DNA of 64,000 bases from Euglena gracilis (lineage: Eukaryota; Euglenida; Euglenophyceae; Euglenales). The position numbers and the translations under genes are program-made. Within the stretch, counting starts at the first letter, position 1; each line of letters begins with the position of its first letter. The stretch spans positions 40,574,011 through 40,638,010 of the forward strand of contig CP154957.1 in assembly GCA_039621445.1 (NCBI GenBank), given 5' to 3'. The notes under the pieces were generated by a model that did no database searches, was not told where the DNA came from, and saw only the letters and a list, made by a program, of their open reading frames with translations. Positions 8,579 through 18,817 of the stretch are shown piece after piece.

Positions 8579-10094
8579 TCTGTTAGCCCCCAGCAAAAAG
8601 ACAGCAACCCAGCATTTGGCAGATTGGAAAGAAGACCTCTTACAGGCAGGTTTCAGAATAAACCTCCCCAAATCCTGTCTGGAACCAACACAGGGAATAA
8701 AGCATTTGGGCCAGTGGATCAATTTGAAAAAAGCCAACTGAAAATTACGCAGCAAAAATTAAATTCCTTTCGAAATTAACCAGGAAAGGTGCTGGCAGCA
8801 CAAAAAATGAGCTACAGAAAACTCAGCTCTATTGTGGGGCAAGTCCGAAGCTATTTAGTTTCAATGCTTTTTCTCAGAATTCTGACAGATCAACTTTGCA
8901 AAATGGTGGACTTGCACACCAAGTGGGGTTGGGACCACACCTTCCCAGGGGGGTCAAATATCAAATTGTGGAGTAAAAAGAGTTCTTGCAACCAGGTGTG
9001 GGCAGAGCTTTTAAAATCCCAGGCCTCTCAGGACCTCTTCTCAGACAGCAGCACCTGGCAATTGGGGGGGCTGGACAAAGATTCAGGCCAAAAGGTGCAA
9101 GATTTTTGGATGGACCTGCATGTCCTTCACATCAACCAGAAACAGTTGCAGGCTGCAGTGGAAACTGTAAAAGCTTTGGCCAAACCAAAACAAACAATTG
9201 TGCTTTATGTGGACAGCCAGGTTTCTGTCAGTTATTTAAAAAAAATGGGGAGGCAAAAATCCATACTTAAAATCCATTCTAAAACCCCTGCTGTATCATT
9301 TTCAAGAAAAACAGATCAATTTGCAGATGGTTTGGGTTCACACAAAGGAGCAATTGGCAGACTCCCTGAGCAGAGAACAAAAAGATCCAGGAGACTACAC
9401 CCTAAACCTGAACATCTTTCACAGAATTCTGCAAAGTGTCATAAAGGACATAACCCTAGAGGTGGACATGTTTTGCACACCCGGCAACAAAATATTCCCC
9501 AAGTTCATTTGTTGATACCCCCACCAAGGAGCCTTGCTGGTGGATGCCTTGAAAGCAGATTTGAGGAGCATCCCCCCAGTTTATGCAAACCATTCCTGGA
9601 GCATCATTCCCCAAAGGGTTCAGAGATTAATGTTAAACACAGACCTAACCTGTCTGTTGATCGTACCCCACTGCGATTCGAAACCATGGTGGCGCCAATC
9701 AATGTCAATCAGGCAGCCAGGCAGCAAAGTTTTGCTGGTACCCCCCCCCAAAGGGGTCCGTTCACCAACTGCTGGGGGGAAGACAGGCCCCTCCCCCCAA
9801 CGTGGAATTTGGCCTGCTTGATTGTTTCAGGCAAATATTACAATCCCAGGAAGTTTCGACGTCCAAAATCGACATTTACATATAAAAAAAAGGGAAATGT
9901 CAATAGATATGACTCAGCATTCAGGGAATTAATGAGCCAATTGTTGCACAAAGGGGTGCCCATGCAGGATTGCACAGTCCAGAGGATAGCCATCCTTGAA
10001 CTTGCTGTTCACAGCATCAACACTGCACGAAATGCATATGCAGCAGCCCTGTTACTCCCAGGGTTTGGGTCGTTGAGATTTTTACCTCTTCTGG
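8579..10094 (+). mobile_element. DIRS-like element copy A, truncated at both ends
   Basis: The block aligns closely with 12,513-14,040 of copy B. It starts inside RT just after the catalytic YLDD box and stops part-way through the tyrosine recombinase. Readable pieces, in shifting frames, are the RT thumb (KLSSIVGQVRSYLV), RNase H (LFSDSSTWQLGGLD, QTIVLYVDSQVSVSYL), methyltransferase-like region with PLSVDRTP-like shadows of VYANHSWSII, and the recombinase N-terminus (VNRYDSAFRELMSQLLHKGV, TARNAYAAALLLPGFGSLR). Several frameshifts make it a pseudogene. At 10,094 it is joined directly to repeat R1. Confidence 0.85.
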
Positions 10095-10097
10095 TGA

Positions 10098-10490
10098 AAA
10101 CCATTTCTTGGTTCGGATGTTTTGCGGATCTTTCGGCCTCGGATGTTTCTTGAGGCGGCCGCCGGGCTTCGAAGTCAAAGTATTGAAAGTTTTTCTTTTT
10201 GTCCTGGGGCTTTTCCAGTTGAACCTTGAAATTCAATTTTTTATCAAAATCTGTTTCCTGCACGCACAAACAATTGATTTTTTTGTAGTATTGTACAAGT
10301 GCACTGGGTGGGATAAGAACCCTGTGTGTGACATTGAGTTTTTGAAATTGCTTGGTTAATCAGGGAAAAAAAGCAAATCCTACTGTGAAAAATCCGGCCC
10401 AGCTAGGTAAAAAATTGAGTTCAGGCCTTCAAGCCGAACCATAATAATCTTTTCCCTAGGTTAAACTCGACTGAAAACCAAAAAAATGGA
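10098..10490 (+). repeat. Direct repeat R1 (partner at 10,944-11,393)
   Basis: R1 starts CTTGGTTCGGATGTTTTGCG and includes GAGGCGGCCGCCGGGCTTCG and CTGCACGCACAAACAATTG; the end carries CAAGCCGAACCATAATAATC. The same series appears in R2, which is longer by internal insertions. R1 follows truncated copy A and R2 lies directly before the first ORF of copy B, so both are probably 5' leader regions of DIRS-like copies. Confidence 0.75.
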
Positions 10491-10943
10491 ATTTTAGTGG
10501 TTTTCGGCCCCATTAAGGCAAATTTTGGAAGTTTTTGGGTTAGGACCCCTTTACACTCCCCCACTTAGAAAAATCTCGGGGAGTTTTTAAAAAAAGAAAG
10601 TAAAAAAGAAGGGGTCCGGACGAAAGTAACAATTTGTTTTGCTAAAAAGAAGTAGTATGTGTGCGGTTGGTAAGCGCAACGAGAGGGGGGGTGCAGCCCT
10701 ATAGGCAACGCGTTACTACATGCGGGTGATGGTGGGGGTGGTTGTATGCTGGCACACCATTGTCGTGTGTTGTATGTGTCCACAGCTTCTGTACCGCGCG
10801 CAGCTTCAATACTGCCCAGCTTCAACAATGTATTTGTAATAACCTCAGCTTCAATCTCATTTCTTGTCTTTCTTCTTTGCCTTTCTTGTACTTCAGCTGC
10901 CTGGCGGGCCCCGCCCTGGCCGGAGGATCCGGGTAGGACCTCC

Positions 10944-11393
10944 ATGAAAACCCTTTCTTGGTTCGGATTTTTTGCGGATCCTTCGGCCTCGGCTGTTTCT
11001 TGAGGCGGCCGCCGGGCTTCGAAGTCAAAATACCCAAACTCTTTCTTTTTGTCCTTGGGCTTTTCCAGTTGAACCTTGAAATTCATTTTTATTATTATTA
11101 TCAAAATCTGTTTCCTGCACGCACAAACAATTGATTTTTTTTGTAGTATTGTACCAGTGCATTGGGTGGGATAAGAACCCTGTGTGTGACATTGAGATGA
11201 AAATTGCTGGGTTCGAGTGGAGATTGGATCAGGTTTAATTAGGGGGAAACGGCAAATCCCACTGTGGGAAATTGGTCGCCGGTCTTGAAAATTTCAGAGA
11301 AGCGTCCCAGCTAGGTCAAAAATTGAGTTCAGGCCTTCAAGCCGAACCATAATAATCTTTTCCCTAGGTTAAATTCGAATGAAAAATAAAAAA
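10944..11393 (+). repeat. Direct repeat R2 (partner at 10,098-10,490)
   Basis: Second copy of the R1 sequence with about 55 extra bases. It ends immediately before the start of the Gag-like frame of DIRS copy B, suggesting it is that element's 5' untranslated leader. The 450 bases between R1 and R2 contain no recognisable gene. Confidence 0.7.
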
Positions 11394-11397
11394 TGGT

Positions 11398-11985
11398 ATG
11401 GTATCAAACCCCTCAGGGAAATTCAGCCATGCTGGCTTATCTGTGGAACCAAGATGGAAAAAGAAGACACAAGAAAAGTGCTGTAGAGAAGGTCAATGGA
11501 GACCAAGAAGGCCAGATGGCCCTGAGGGCCAATGGAGGCCATTACAATCAAGATATCAAGGCCAATGGAGGCCATTTCAAGCAAATTCAGGTGGCCACTG
11601 GAGGCCAGTACATTCAAGATATCAGCCCTTGGGGGGGAGGCCCAAGATTGGCTACACCAGGGCCCCCCCCCAGAAGGTAATCAGCCCTCACCCCCCAGCA
11701 TTATATGTACCTCCCCACCACAGACCTTCCCCCATCTTTCAAAAACAGGGGGAAAGCCTGTCTTTGAGCAGCCCTATGGCAGGGCCAGAGGCAACCCCAG
11801 TGATGGGGCAGCCAGGGGAATGGACCCCAGTGATGGGGCAGCCAGGGGAAAGGACCCCAGTGATGGGGCCTGTGGAATCCCCTGACACATTATACCCAGG
11901 GGTGCCCCCCTACAAGGCCCTGCAGGCCAGCATCCCCCATTGTCAGGAGGAGCAGGGAGAGCACAAAAGTATTAAACCTGATTAG
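11398..11985 (+). CDS. Gag-like protein of DIRS copy B
   Basis: A 195-codon frame with repeated GQWRP units (GQWRPRRP, GQWRPLQS, GQWRPFQA, GHWRPVHS) and a later triplicated PVMGQPGE-type repeat. It has no known domain. The WRP repeats recur in the frame at about 16,155 in element D (RPWRPEQRG, PRWPIQRLW), which supports its being a real element protein in both. I infer Gag from position upstream of RT. Confidence 0.55.
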   Translation: MVSNPSGKFSHAGLSVEPRWKKKTQEKCCREGQWRPRRPDGPEGQWRPLQSRYQGQWRPFQANSGGHWRPVHSRYQPLGGRPKIGYTRAPPQKVISPHPPALYVPPHHRPSPIFQKQGESLSLSSPMAGPEATPVMGQPGEWTPVMGQPGERTPVMGPVESPDTLYPGVPPYKALQASIPHCQEEQGEHKSIKPD

Positions 11986-12123
11986 GCAAGGGATCAGGGA
12001 AGATCTACCCCTCCCCCCTCAGATGTCCTTAAAAGTTCCCCTCAAACCCCCCAAATCCCCAAGAATGCCCAGAAAATTGAGAGACGAATTCGTGCAGGGG
12101 CAACCAGGCAAATCACCCCAGAG

Positions 12124-12594
12124 GAGGCAAAACATTTTGTCCCTTATTTTATCATTTCCAAAAAGGAAGGGGAAAAGACCAAGGAAAGACTGATTTCAGA
12201 TTGTCGACAGTTAAATCTCCATTTCACCCCCCAAAAATTCAGATTGGAACACATGGGAAACATCTTCCCATATCTAAGAAAAGGTTGGTTCTGTGGAAAA
12301 ATAGACCTGAAAGATGCATATTTCCACTTAAAACTGCACAGCAGTCTGGAAAAACATGTGTGCATGCAGGTGGGGGGGGAAACGTGGCAATTTCAAGCTG
12401 CATGCTTTGGTATAAGCAGCCTGCCACAAAAATTTATTACTCTTATGAGAGTCTGGGAAAGAAAATGGAGAAAGGAAGGCAAGGTAGTTTTCATCTACCT
12501 GGACGACGTTTTGCTGTTAGCCCCCAGCAAAAAGACAGCAGCCCAACATTTGGCAGAAGTAAAAACAGACCTTTACTGGCAGGTTTCAGATTAA
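12124..12594 (+). CDS. DIRS copy B reverse transcriptase, catalytic part
   Basis: In one open frame: FIISKKEGEKTKERLISDCR, LEHMGNIFPYLRKGWFCGKI, DLKDAYFHLKLH (first catalytic Asp), WQFQAACFGISSLPQKFI, and the catalytic YLDDVLLLAPS. The sequence class (CFGISSLP and DCRQLN) is that of DIRS/Ngaro-type RT rather than Gypsy. The frame stops at 12,592-12,594 within the thumb and continues in another frame. Confidence 0.85.
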   Translation, partial: EAKHFVPYFIISKKEGEKTKERLISDCRQLNLHFTPQKFRLEHMGNIFPYLRKGWFCGKIDLKDAYFHLKLHSSLEKHVCMQVGGETWQFQAACFGISSLPQKFITLMRVWERKWRKEGKVVFIYLDDVLLLAPSKKTAAQHLAEVKTDLYWQVSD

Positions 12595-12599
12595 ACCTA

Positions 12600-13312
12600 C
12601 CCAAATCCTGTCTGGAACCCACACAGGAAATAAAACATTTCGGCCAGTGGATCAATTTGAAAAAAGGCCAATTGGAAATTCCTCAGGAAAAACTAAAATC
12701 CTTAAGAAAGGAGCTGGGCAAAGTGCTCACAGCACAGAAAATGAGCTGCAGAAAACTCAGTTCTATTGTGGGACAAGTCAGAAGCTATTTAGTTTCAATG
12801 CCATTTCTCAGAATTCTGACAGGTCAACTTTGCAAAATGGTGGATTTGCACACAAAGTGGGGTTGGGACCACACCCTGACCATTCCCCAGGGGGTCAAAG
12901 ATCAAATTGTGGAGTTAAAAGCCTTTTTACAGCCAGGTGTGGGCCAGGGCATTTCAGTCCCAGGCCTCTCAAGAGCTCTTTTCGGACAGCAGCACCTGGC
13001 AGTGGGGGGGGGGGGCTGGACAACGCTTCAGGCCAAAAGGTGCAGGATTTTTGGAGGGACCTGCATGTCCTTCACATCAATCAAAAAGAGTTGCAGGCTG
13101 CAGTGGAAACAGTAAAGGCACTAGCCAAACCAAAACAAACAATTGTGCTCCATGTGGACAGCCAGGTGGCTGTAATTTATTTAACAAAATGGGGAGGCAA
13201 AAAGCCATACCTAAATTCCATCTTAAAAGCCCTGCTGTATCATTGCCAAGAAAAGCAAATCAATTTGCAGGTGGTTTGGGTTCCACAAAGGAGCAATTGG
13301 CAGATCCCCTGA
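12600..13312 (+). pseudogene. DIRS copy B RT thumb and RNase H, frameshifted
   Basis: The thumb reads LPKSCLEPTQEIKHFGQWIN and KLSSIVGQVRSYLVSMPFLR. After a G-run at about 13,008-13,018 the RNase H is split over frames: ELFSDSSTWQWGG, then GQKVQDFWRDLHVLHINQKE, LQAAVETVKALAKPKQTIVL, HVDSQVAVIYLTKWGGKKP and VVWVPQRSN. The acidic residues of the fold are present (FSDSS, KEL, VDSQ), so the loss is by indels only, mostly at homopolymers. Confidence 0.8.
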
Positions 13313-13314
13313 CC

Positions 13315-13800
13315 AGGGAGCAAAAGGACCCAGGGGATTATACCCTAAACCTAAACATCTTTCACCAAATTCTTCAGTTTTTCAGAAAGGAAATCACCCC
13401 AGAGGTGCACATGTTTTGCACACCCAGCAACGAAAAATTCCCCAAGTTTGTTTGTCGATACCCCCACCAAGGGGCTTTGCTGGTGGATGCCTTGAAAGCA
13501 GATTTGAGGAGCCTCCCCCCAGTTTATGCAAACCCCCCCTGGAGCATCATTCCCCAACGGGTTCAGAGATTAATGTTGAACCCAGACCTAATTTGTCTGT
13601 TGATCGTACCCCACTGGGCTTCGACATCATGGTGGCGCCAATTAATGTCAATCAGGCAGCCAGGCAGCAAGGTTTTGCTAGTACTCCCCCCCAAAGGGGT
13701 CTGTTCACCAACTGCTGGGGGGAGGAGATGCCCCCCCCAAGGTGGAATTTGGCCTGCTTGATTGTGTCAGGCAAATATTACAATCCCAGAAAGTTTCGAT
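13315..13800 (+). pseudogene. DIRS copy B methyltransferase-like domain
   Basis: Equivalent to the region at 18,360-18,800 of element D. Readable pieces are DYTLNLNIFHQILQFF, EVHMFCTPSN, PQGALLVDALKADLRSLPPV and YANPPWSIIPQRVQRLM, then CLLIVPHWASTSWWRQL. The NPPW box resembles the (D/N)PP(Y/W) catalytic motif of N6-adenine methyltransferases; DIRS elements in several lineages carry a Dam-like domain after RNase H. Activity is inferred, not shown. The frame changes at about 13,320 relative to RNase H. Confidence 0.6.
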
Positions 13801-13804
13801 GTCC

Positions 13805-14690
13805 AGTATCGATACTTACATAAAAAATCTGGGAAATGTCAAAAGATATGACTCAGCCTTCAGGACTTTGATGGGCCAATTGCTGCACAAAGGGGTGCCC
13901 CTGCAGGACTGCACAGTCCACAAGATGGCCGAGGCCATCCTTGATCTGGCTGCCCACAGCCTCAACACTGCACGAAATGCATATGCAGCAGTTTTATTAC
14001 TCCCAGGGTTTAGGTCATTGAGGTTTTCCCTCTTTTGTCTCCATTGAAAAGGAAGTGGAATTCCAGTGTCTGCAAGTATGCCCATTTCTGGGACCCCACT
14101 GATTTCTTAGAAAACATCATCAGGAAATCCAAACCCCTCTCAGACCTATCTGTGAAAGAGCTCAGAAACAGACTCATCATCTGTTGGAGGCTGTTGGCCC
14201 TCCACAGGGGGGTTGATTTCAGCGGAAAATCAGTTTCGTGGGAGAAAAAAATTTCATTTTATTGCAAAGGAAAGGGTGGCAATTCCCAAGATGGGAGGAG
14301 ATTTTGAATTTGCCACACCCCCCCCTCATCAGCCCCTGGCATTTGTTGAAAGAGTATGTGGAAAGGACAAGCCCACATGGTTGGGAACAAAAATAATTTG
14401 TTATGGTCTTTGGATGGTAAAAGACCTTTGACATCAGAAAGGGTGAATTCCCTTACCAGAGAAATTCTGCAAGAAGGGAGGGTGGACACCACCCACTGGA
14501 AACCCCACAGCACCAGAGGGGCTGGGGGTTTCTGGTGGAAAAATGCTGGTTTGCAAGTGGAAGAAGTCCAGCAGCTGGGTCCAGTGGAAAAATTTTGGGG
14601 CCTTCCAAGCCCATTATTTGCGACTTGGTGTCGTATCAAAAATTCAAAATATTATGGCCCAAAGGGGGGTGCACAGTACCTCACCATCTC
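13805..14690 (+). pseudogene. DIRS copy B tyrosine recombinase, frameshifted
   Basis: N-terminal core-binding part: VKRYDSAFRTLMGQLLHKGV and TARNAYAAVLLLPGF. Catalytic part: RLIICWRLLALHRGVDF (first Arg), FHFIAKERVAIPK (Lys region), THWKPHSTRGAGGFWWKNAG (HxxR) and FGAFQAHYLRLGVV (nucleophile Tyr). All catalytic positions of a tyrosine recombinase can be matched, but over three frames. The enzyme would join the circular DNA intermediate to the target without target-site duplication. Confidence 0.75.
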
Positions 14691-15079
14691 GCAGTGCGGA
14701 GCCCTCTTGGTCCCTTCCTCCCCCTTCCTCTGTCGTGGGAGTCCGAAAAGGGGACCCCCAGCCAAACAACCCCAGCCACCCACCCAAAAACACACCAGAA
14801 AGAGACAACCATCCGCACCTCCGGGGGGCCCCCCCACCAAGCAGCCATGTGTGAGGGGGGGGGGGGCACGACGGTTCAGCTTCGCAAAGGTGTCGGACGA
14901 AGCCTCATCATCGCCAACTCAGGCAACAAAGGCGCTGTAAGAAGCACCCCCCGCGCACGCACAAACACACAAGAGCAGAACTGCCGGCAAGGAAAGCAGG
15001 ACCTCGCCATCTTTTTGTGCTTCGCCCACTTGGTCCCTTCCTCCCCCTTCGTCTGTCGTGGGAGTCCGACTTTCCGCAC

Positions 15080-15470
15080 AAGAAGTGTGTGAAATTAGTC
15101 GGTGACGGGAGTGGCGGCTTACATCCCATTATCAAAGACTTTGTGCCCAAGGTGCTTTGGAGAATGCCCTGGCACCCCTTTTTTCAGTGCACAATCTTGC
15201 TTCACAATGGCAAAGTGCGGAGCCCGAGGTGTCCCGTGCTCCCTCGAGGACAGCCGACCAGGGAGGACGGGGCAACGAGGGCGAAGCACAAAGACATTGT
15301 GAGCCCAGCCCCCCCACCCATGTCAAAAAAATTGTCTTCAAATGCCCCGGTCAGAAGATGGCGGTCAGGGGGGGCCCAAAAGGGGCAGAGCGCAGGTAGT
15401 CACGTCAGAGAAACATCGGCAGCCAACTACGGCGAGGCGGCGCTAAGCGCAGACTCCTAACAAACCTCCG
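15080..15470 (+). mobile_element. 3' tail of a further DIRS-like copy (copy C)
   Basis: The segment aligns with 19,628-19,860 of element D: it begins in the last codons of the recombinase (the AHYQ-RLGAQ region reads here as PIIKDFVPKVLWRMPW in another frame) and continues into the terminal sequence with GCGGAGCCCGAGGTGTC. A matching inverted arm lies at 15,484-15,570, forming the same large hairpin seen at the right end of element D. Confidence 0.7.
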
Positions 15471-15623
15471 GCCAGAAAGGCATGGCCTCACAATGTCTTT
15501 GTGCTTGCCCTCGGTGTCCCTTCCTCCCTGGTCGGCTGTCCTCGAGGGAGTACGACTCGGGCTCCGCACACTCCGGTGATGAGTTCCGGGGAGCAGCGGG
15601 ACACCTCGGGCTCCGCACTTTGC

Positions 15624-15703
15624 CATTGTGAGGCCATGCCTTGTTCGCCGGCGGTGTTGCGTGATTGTTCGTTGTGCTGGGTTAGGCGTCTCCCCTTAGT
15701 GCC
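15624..15703 (+). repeat. Left inverted terminal repeat of element D
   Basis: Starts CATTGTGAGGCCATGCC and ends CGTCTCCCCTTAGTGCC. It is identical, in reverse complement, to 20,137-20,216. Confidence 0.95.
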
Positions 15704-16154
15704 TTTCTTCGCCGGAGTTGGCTGATTCCTAATCTTGTCCTTCGACACGGAAGAAGACAGAAACTTTCAAGAACAGAGTTGGAAGAGATCAAGAAAATAC
15801 AATATCAATATTCAGAACCTGTAGAACCTGCAGAATATCAAATTCAAGAAATTATTTCAACTTTGACATTGGAAGTCAATGCAGAATGTGGAGAACGAAT
15901 TGGAATTATCAAGTCGACAACCTGGACAAAGTGCACAACAAGAAGCGCCAGCTGGAGAACGTGGAGATGCGGTTTCAACGTGGCGAACCGTGGCCATCAC
16001 TTCCCCCCCACCACACATCTCAACAGAAAATTTTTTTCAGCAGCAGACAACCACACACAGTGATGGCCATGGACCCTGGCAAACAGTGGGCAAAAAGCCC
16101 AGGCGACAACGGAAGACATTGGGTTTCTAGGGTCAAGACCCATTACATTTCAAA

Positions 16155-17080
16155 TTGGGGTGCAAGAAACCTTCAAGATTGGCAGACCCAGCCCAGAGAG
16201 CAAAGGCCCCAGACCAGAGGGCAAATGCCCCCAACCTATCAAGATGGAATAAAGGACAAGGGGGCCAGTACAACATTGGGAAGCCAGCAAATGGCCCAGT
16301 CTGGAGCAGCAGAATGCCCACAGGAAGGGGCAAAAAAGGTCTGTACCGACCAGTTTTTTCAAATTCAGCCCACAGCCCCATTCCAGGGGGGAAGGGGGAG
16401 GCCCAGCAACAGGGCTCCCCCAGATTTCAATTGGGCATGGCAAGAAGCCAGAACTTACAGCCCCGGCCATGGCGGCCAGAACAAAGGGGGCTTGGGCCAA
16501 GGTGGCCAATCCAAAGGCTATGGCAGCCATACAAAGGGTGGACCTCCAGAGGCCCCCCAGAAGCTAAAGGGCAGCCCCCCAGGGGCTTTGTATTTAACAA
16601 ATGCCCAGCCCCAGGAGGAACAGGGGGAAGGGGAAGGACCCCCACCAGTATTTATTCATCAGCCTTCAAATCTCCCAGTGAAATCAAAAAGGGGGGGACC
16701 CACAGAGGCCCCCCTATGGCATGGATACCAACGCCATCATCATCAAGGAGGCCTGATAGGCAAAACAGGGGCAGTAAGCCCTATGGTATGCATTCCAACA
16801 ACAAGATCCACCAAAGAGAGAGTGAGAAGAGAGGAGAGTGCATGCACACCCCCCCAGGAAAACTTTCTTTTTCCAAGGGCTCAAGCCCTAGGGGCCCCAA
16901 GGGTGCAATGTCCAACACCCCCAACCCAGCCCCCCCAAAATCATCTCATTCAAGAAATAAATTCCATGGAGGAGAAATGGGGAGACACCCCCCTGCATCA
17001 AAGGCTACAAAAAAGCCTAAAATGGTGGAAAAAACATGCCCCCCCAGCAACATGTCGACTCATCAAGGACGGCATTCAGC
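16155..17080 (+). CDS. Gag-like region of element D
   Basis: A basic, Gly/Pro/Arg/Trp-rich frame with WRP-type repeats (RPWRPEQRGLGPRWPIQRLW, QPYKGWTSRGPPEAKG) comparable to the repeats of the copy B Gag-like protein. No zinc knuckle or other domain is seen. Two frames are open here (one starts near 15,886); I favour this one because of the shared WRP repeats. The open frame runs on to 17,477 beneath the start of RT. Confidence 0.5.
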
Positions 17081-17089
17081 CCCCCTGGG

Positions 17090-17472
17090 TTCATCACCCA
17101 AAATTATCCACCCACCCAAAAACCAGAGCAAATTTAGACCTGAAACAGGCAGAAAAAATCCTGCAGGATTACGAAAAGTCTGGATCCGTAAAGAGGGTGG
17201 GGGATTCGAACTCACAACATTTAATCCCCTGGTTTCTAATTTCAAAACCAGAGGGGGAACAGACCAAATGGAGGTTAATAAGCGACTGCAGGGAACTAAA
17301 TCAACAGTTCCAGGCAAAACCTTTCAAGCTGGATCACATCCAGCACATTTTTCCAGTTTTGGAAAAAGGCCACTGGGCAGCCAAAATCGACTTGAAGGAT
17401 GCCTATTTTCACATCCCAGCAAGCCAGGCCCTAAGGCCATTTCTAAGGCATCAGGTAGAGGGGCAAACATGG
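17090..17472 (+). CDS. Element D reverse transcriptase, N-terminal half
   Basis: In the frame open from 15,886: LDLKQAEKILQDYEKSGSVK, WFLISKPEGEQTKWRLISDC, RELNQQFQAKPFKLDHIQHI, GHWAAKIDLKDAYFHIPASQ (first catalytic Asp) and LRHQVEGQTW. At about 17,473 some 20 bases equivalent to the (F)Q-LPFG segment are missing and the frame changes. This is the homologue of 12,124-12,400 in copy B. Confidence 0.82.
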
Positions 17473-18817
17473 GCTAAATGTAATGCCCCAAATTTTCATG
17501 TCAGTAATGAAAACATTCGAAAAGCTGTGGAGAAAAAGGGGTATCCAGGTTTTTATTTACCTGGACGACATTTTGCTGGTGGCCCCAACACAAAACATTT
17601 TGCAAAATCACCTGCACACAGTGGTCAGGGATTTAATCAAATCAGGATTCAAAATCAATGTAAAAAAGTCCACCCTGCAGCCCACCCAAGTGGTAAATCA
17701 TCTGGGATTTCAACTAAACTTTCAAGAAGGAAAACTGCAGGTTACCCCCCAGAAGATCAAAACAATAAAAAAGGAACTGGGAAAAATTGTGAAAAAAGAT
17801 TACATGTCAAAAAGGCAATTGGCTGCCATTTTGGGCCAAATAAGGTGCAATCTTATGGCCCTGCCCTTTCTAAGGGCTTTTACAGATGCCCTGGCAAATT
17901 TTTTAGTTACAAACTCTGCAGCCCCCTGGGATTCAAAACATCCAATTTCACAGGAAATCAAGGCCCAATTAAGGGAAATAAAAATTTTACTGGACACCTG
18001 GGGGGGCAGACCCTTCCCCCAAAATGCAACAAGAGAGTTGCACTCAGACAGCAGCACCCATGCCTGGGGGGGGCTGGACATTCGAACTGGAAAAATTGTC
18101 CAGGAATTTTGGAGAGAAAACTCCATTTTACACATCAATGTCAAAGAATTAAGTGCAGCAATAAGCACAGTGAAAAGTCTCAGCAAGCCAGGAGAAACTG
18201 TGTCCCTGTCAGTGGACAATCAAGTCATTTATTATTACTTAACAAAAGGGGGGGGCAAGAAAGATCCATTCAACACAATGCTAAGACCATTTTTCAAATG
18301 GTGCATGGAGAAAAATGTCAATCTCCAAGTAAACTGGGTCCCCTCAAAAGAATGCCTGGCAGACCCTATAAGCAGATGGGAAATGGACAGGGGGGATTAC
18401 TCACTGGACCCCAAACTTTTTCACTGGCTAAAACAGCAATTCAAAAACTGCATAAATCTGGAAACAGACCTTTTTGCCTCCCCAGGCAACAGAAAACTGC
18501 CACAATTTGTGGCCAGGTGGCCCCACTGGGAGGCCACAGCAGTGGACGCTTTACAATGTCCACTGGACAACATGGGGGGACTCTATGCAAACCCCCCCTG
18601 GTCAGTGATTCAAAAATTTCTGCCCAGATTAAAAAAGTTTCCACAGGCCAAAGTTTTGATGGTCACCCCCTACTGGGATTCAGCCACATGGTGGCCCCAG
18701 TTAATAAAAATGAAAGTGCCAGGGACCCCCTGCCTAAAAATCACCCCCTACAAGGGTATGTTCACCAACTGCAGGGGGAAAAAATGCCACCCCCCAGGTG
18801 GCCCCTCCTTTGCATGA
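17473..18817 (+). CDS. Element D RT catalytic core, RNase H and methyltransferase-like domain
   Basis: One long frame holds GLNVMPQIFMSVMKTFEKLW, the RT box VFIYLDDILLVAP, thumb (RQLAAILGQIRCNLMALPFL), RNase H (RELHSDSSTHAWGGLD, ILHINVKELSAAISTV, VSLSVDNQVIYYYL, NWVPSKECLADPISR) and the methyltransferase-like part (LETDLFASPGNRKLPQF, AVDALQCPLDNMGGLYANPP, WSVIQKFLPRL, KVLMVTPYWDSATWWPQL). The frame ends at 18,815-18,817 and overlaps the start of the recombinase frame, as in DIRS elements. This is the best-preserved coding stretch of the DIRS nest. Confidence 0.88.

Larger units (their letters stand above)
11394..14690 (+). mobile_element. DIRS-like element copy B, near full length but frameshifted
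   Basis: The block contains, in order, a Gag-like frame, RT, RNase H, a methyltransferase-like domain and a tyrosine recombinase, without integrase or aspartic protease. That set is diagnostic of DIRS-type retrotransposons, which integrate through a circular intermediate using a tyrosine recombinase. The coding sense changes frame at about 12,590, 12,990, 13,320, 14,040, 14,280 and 14,530. The flanking 14,690-15,080 region holds terminal-repeat-like sequence (TCGTGGGAGTCCGA, CATCTCGCAGTGCGGAGCCC) shared in inverted form with the end of element D. Confidence 0.88.

Noticed and set aside
17165-17240. tRNA-like B box on the minus strand (GAGTTCGAATCCCCC)
   Set aside because: It lies inside well-conserved RT coding sequence and no cloverleaf can be drawn.
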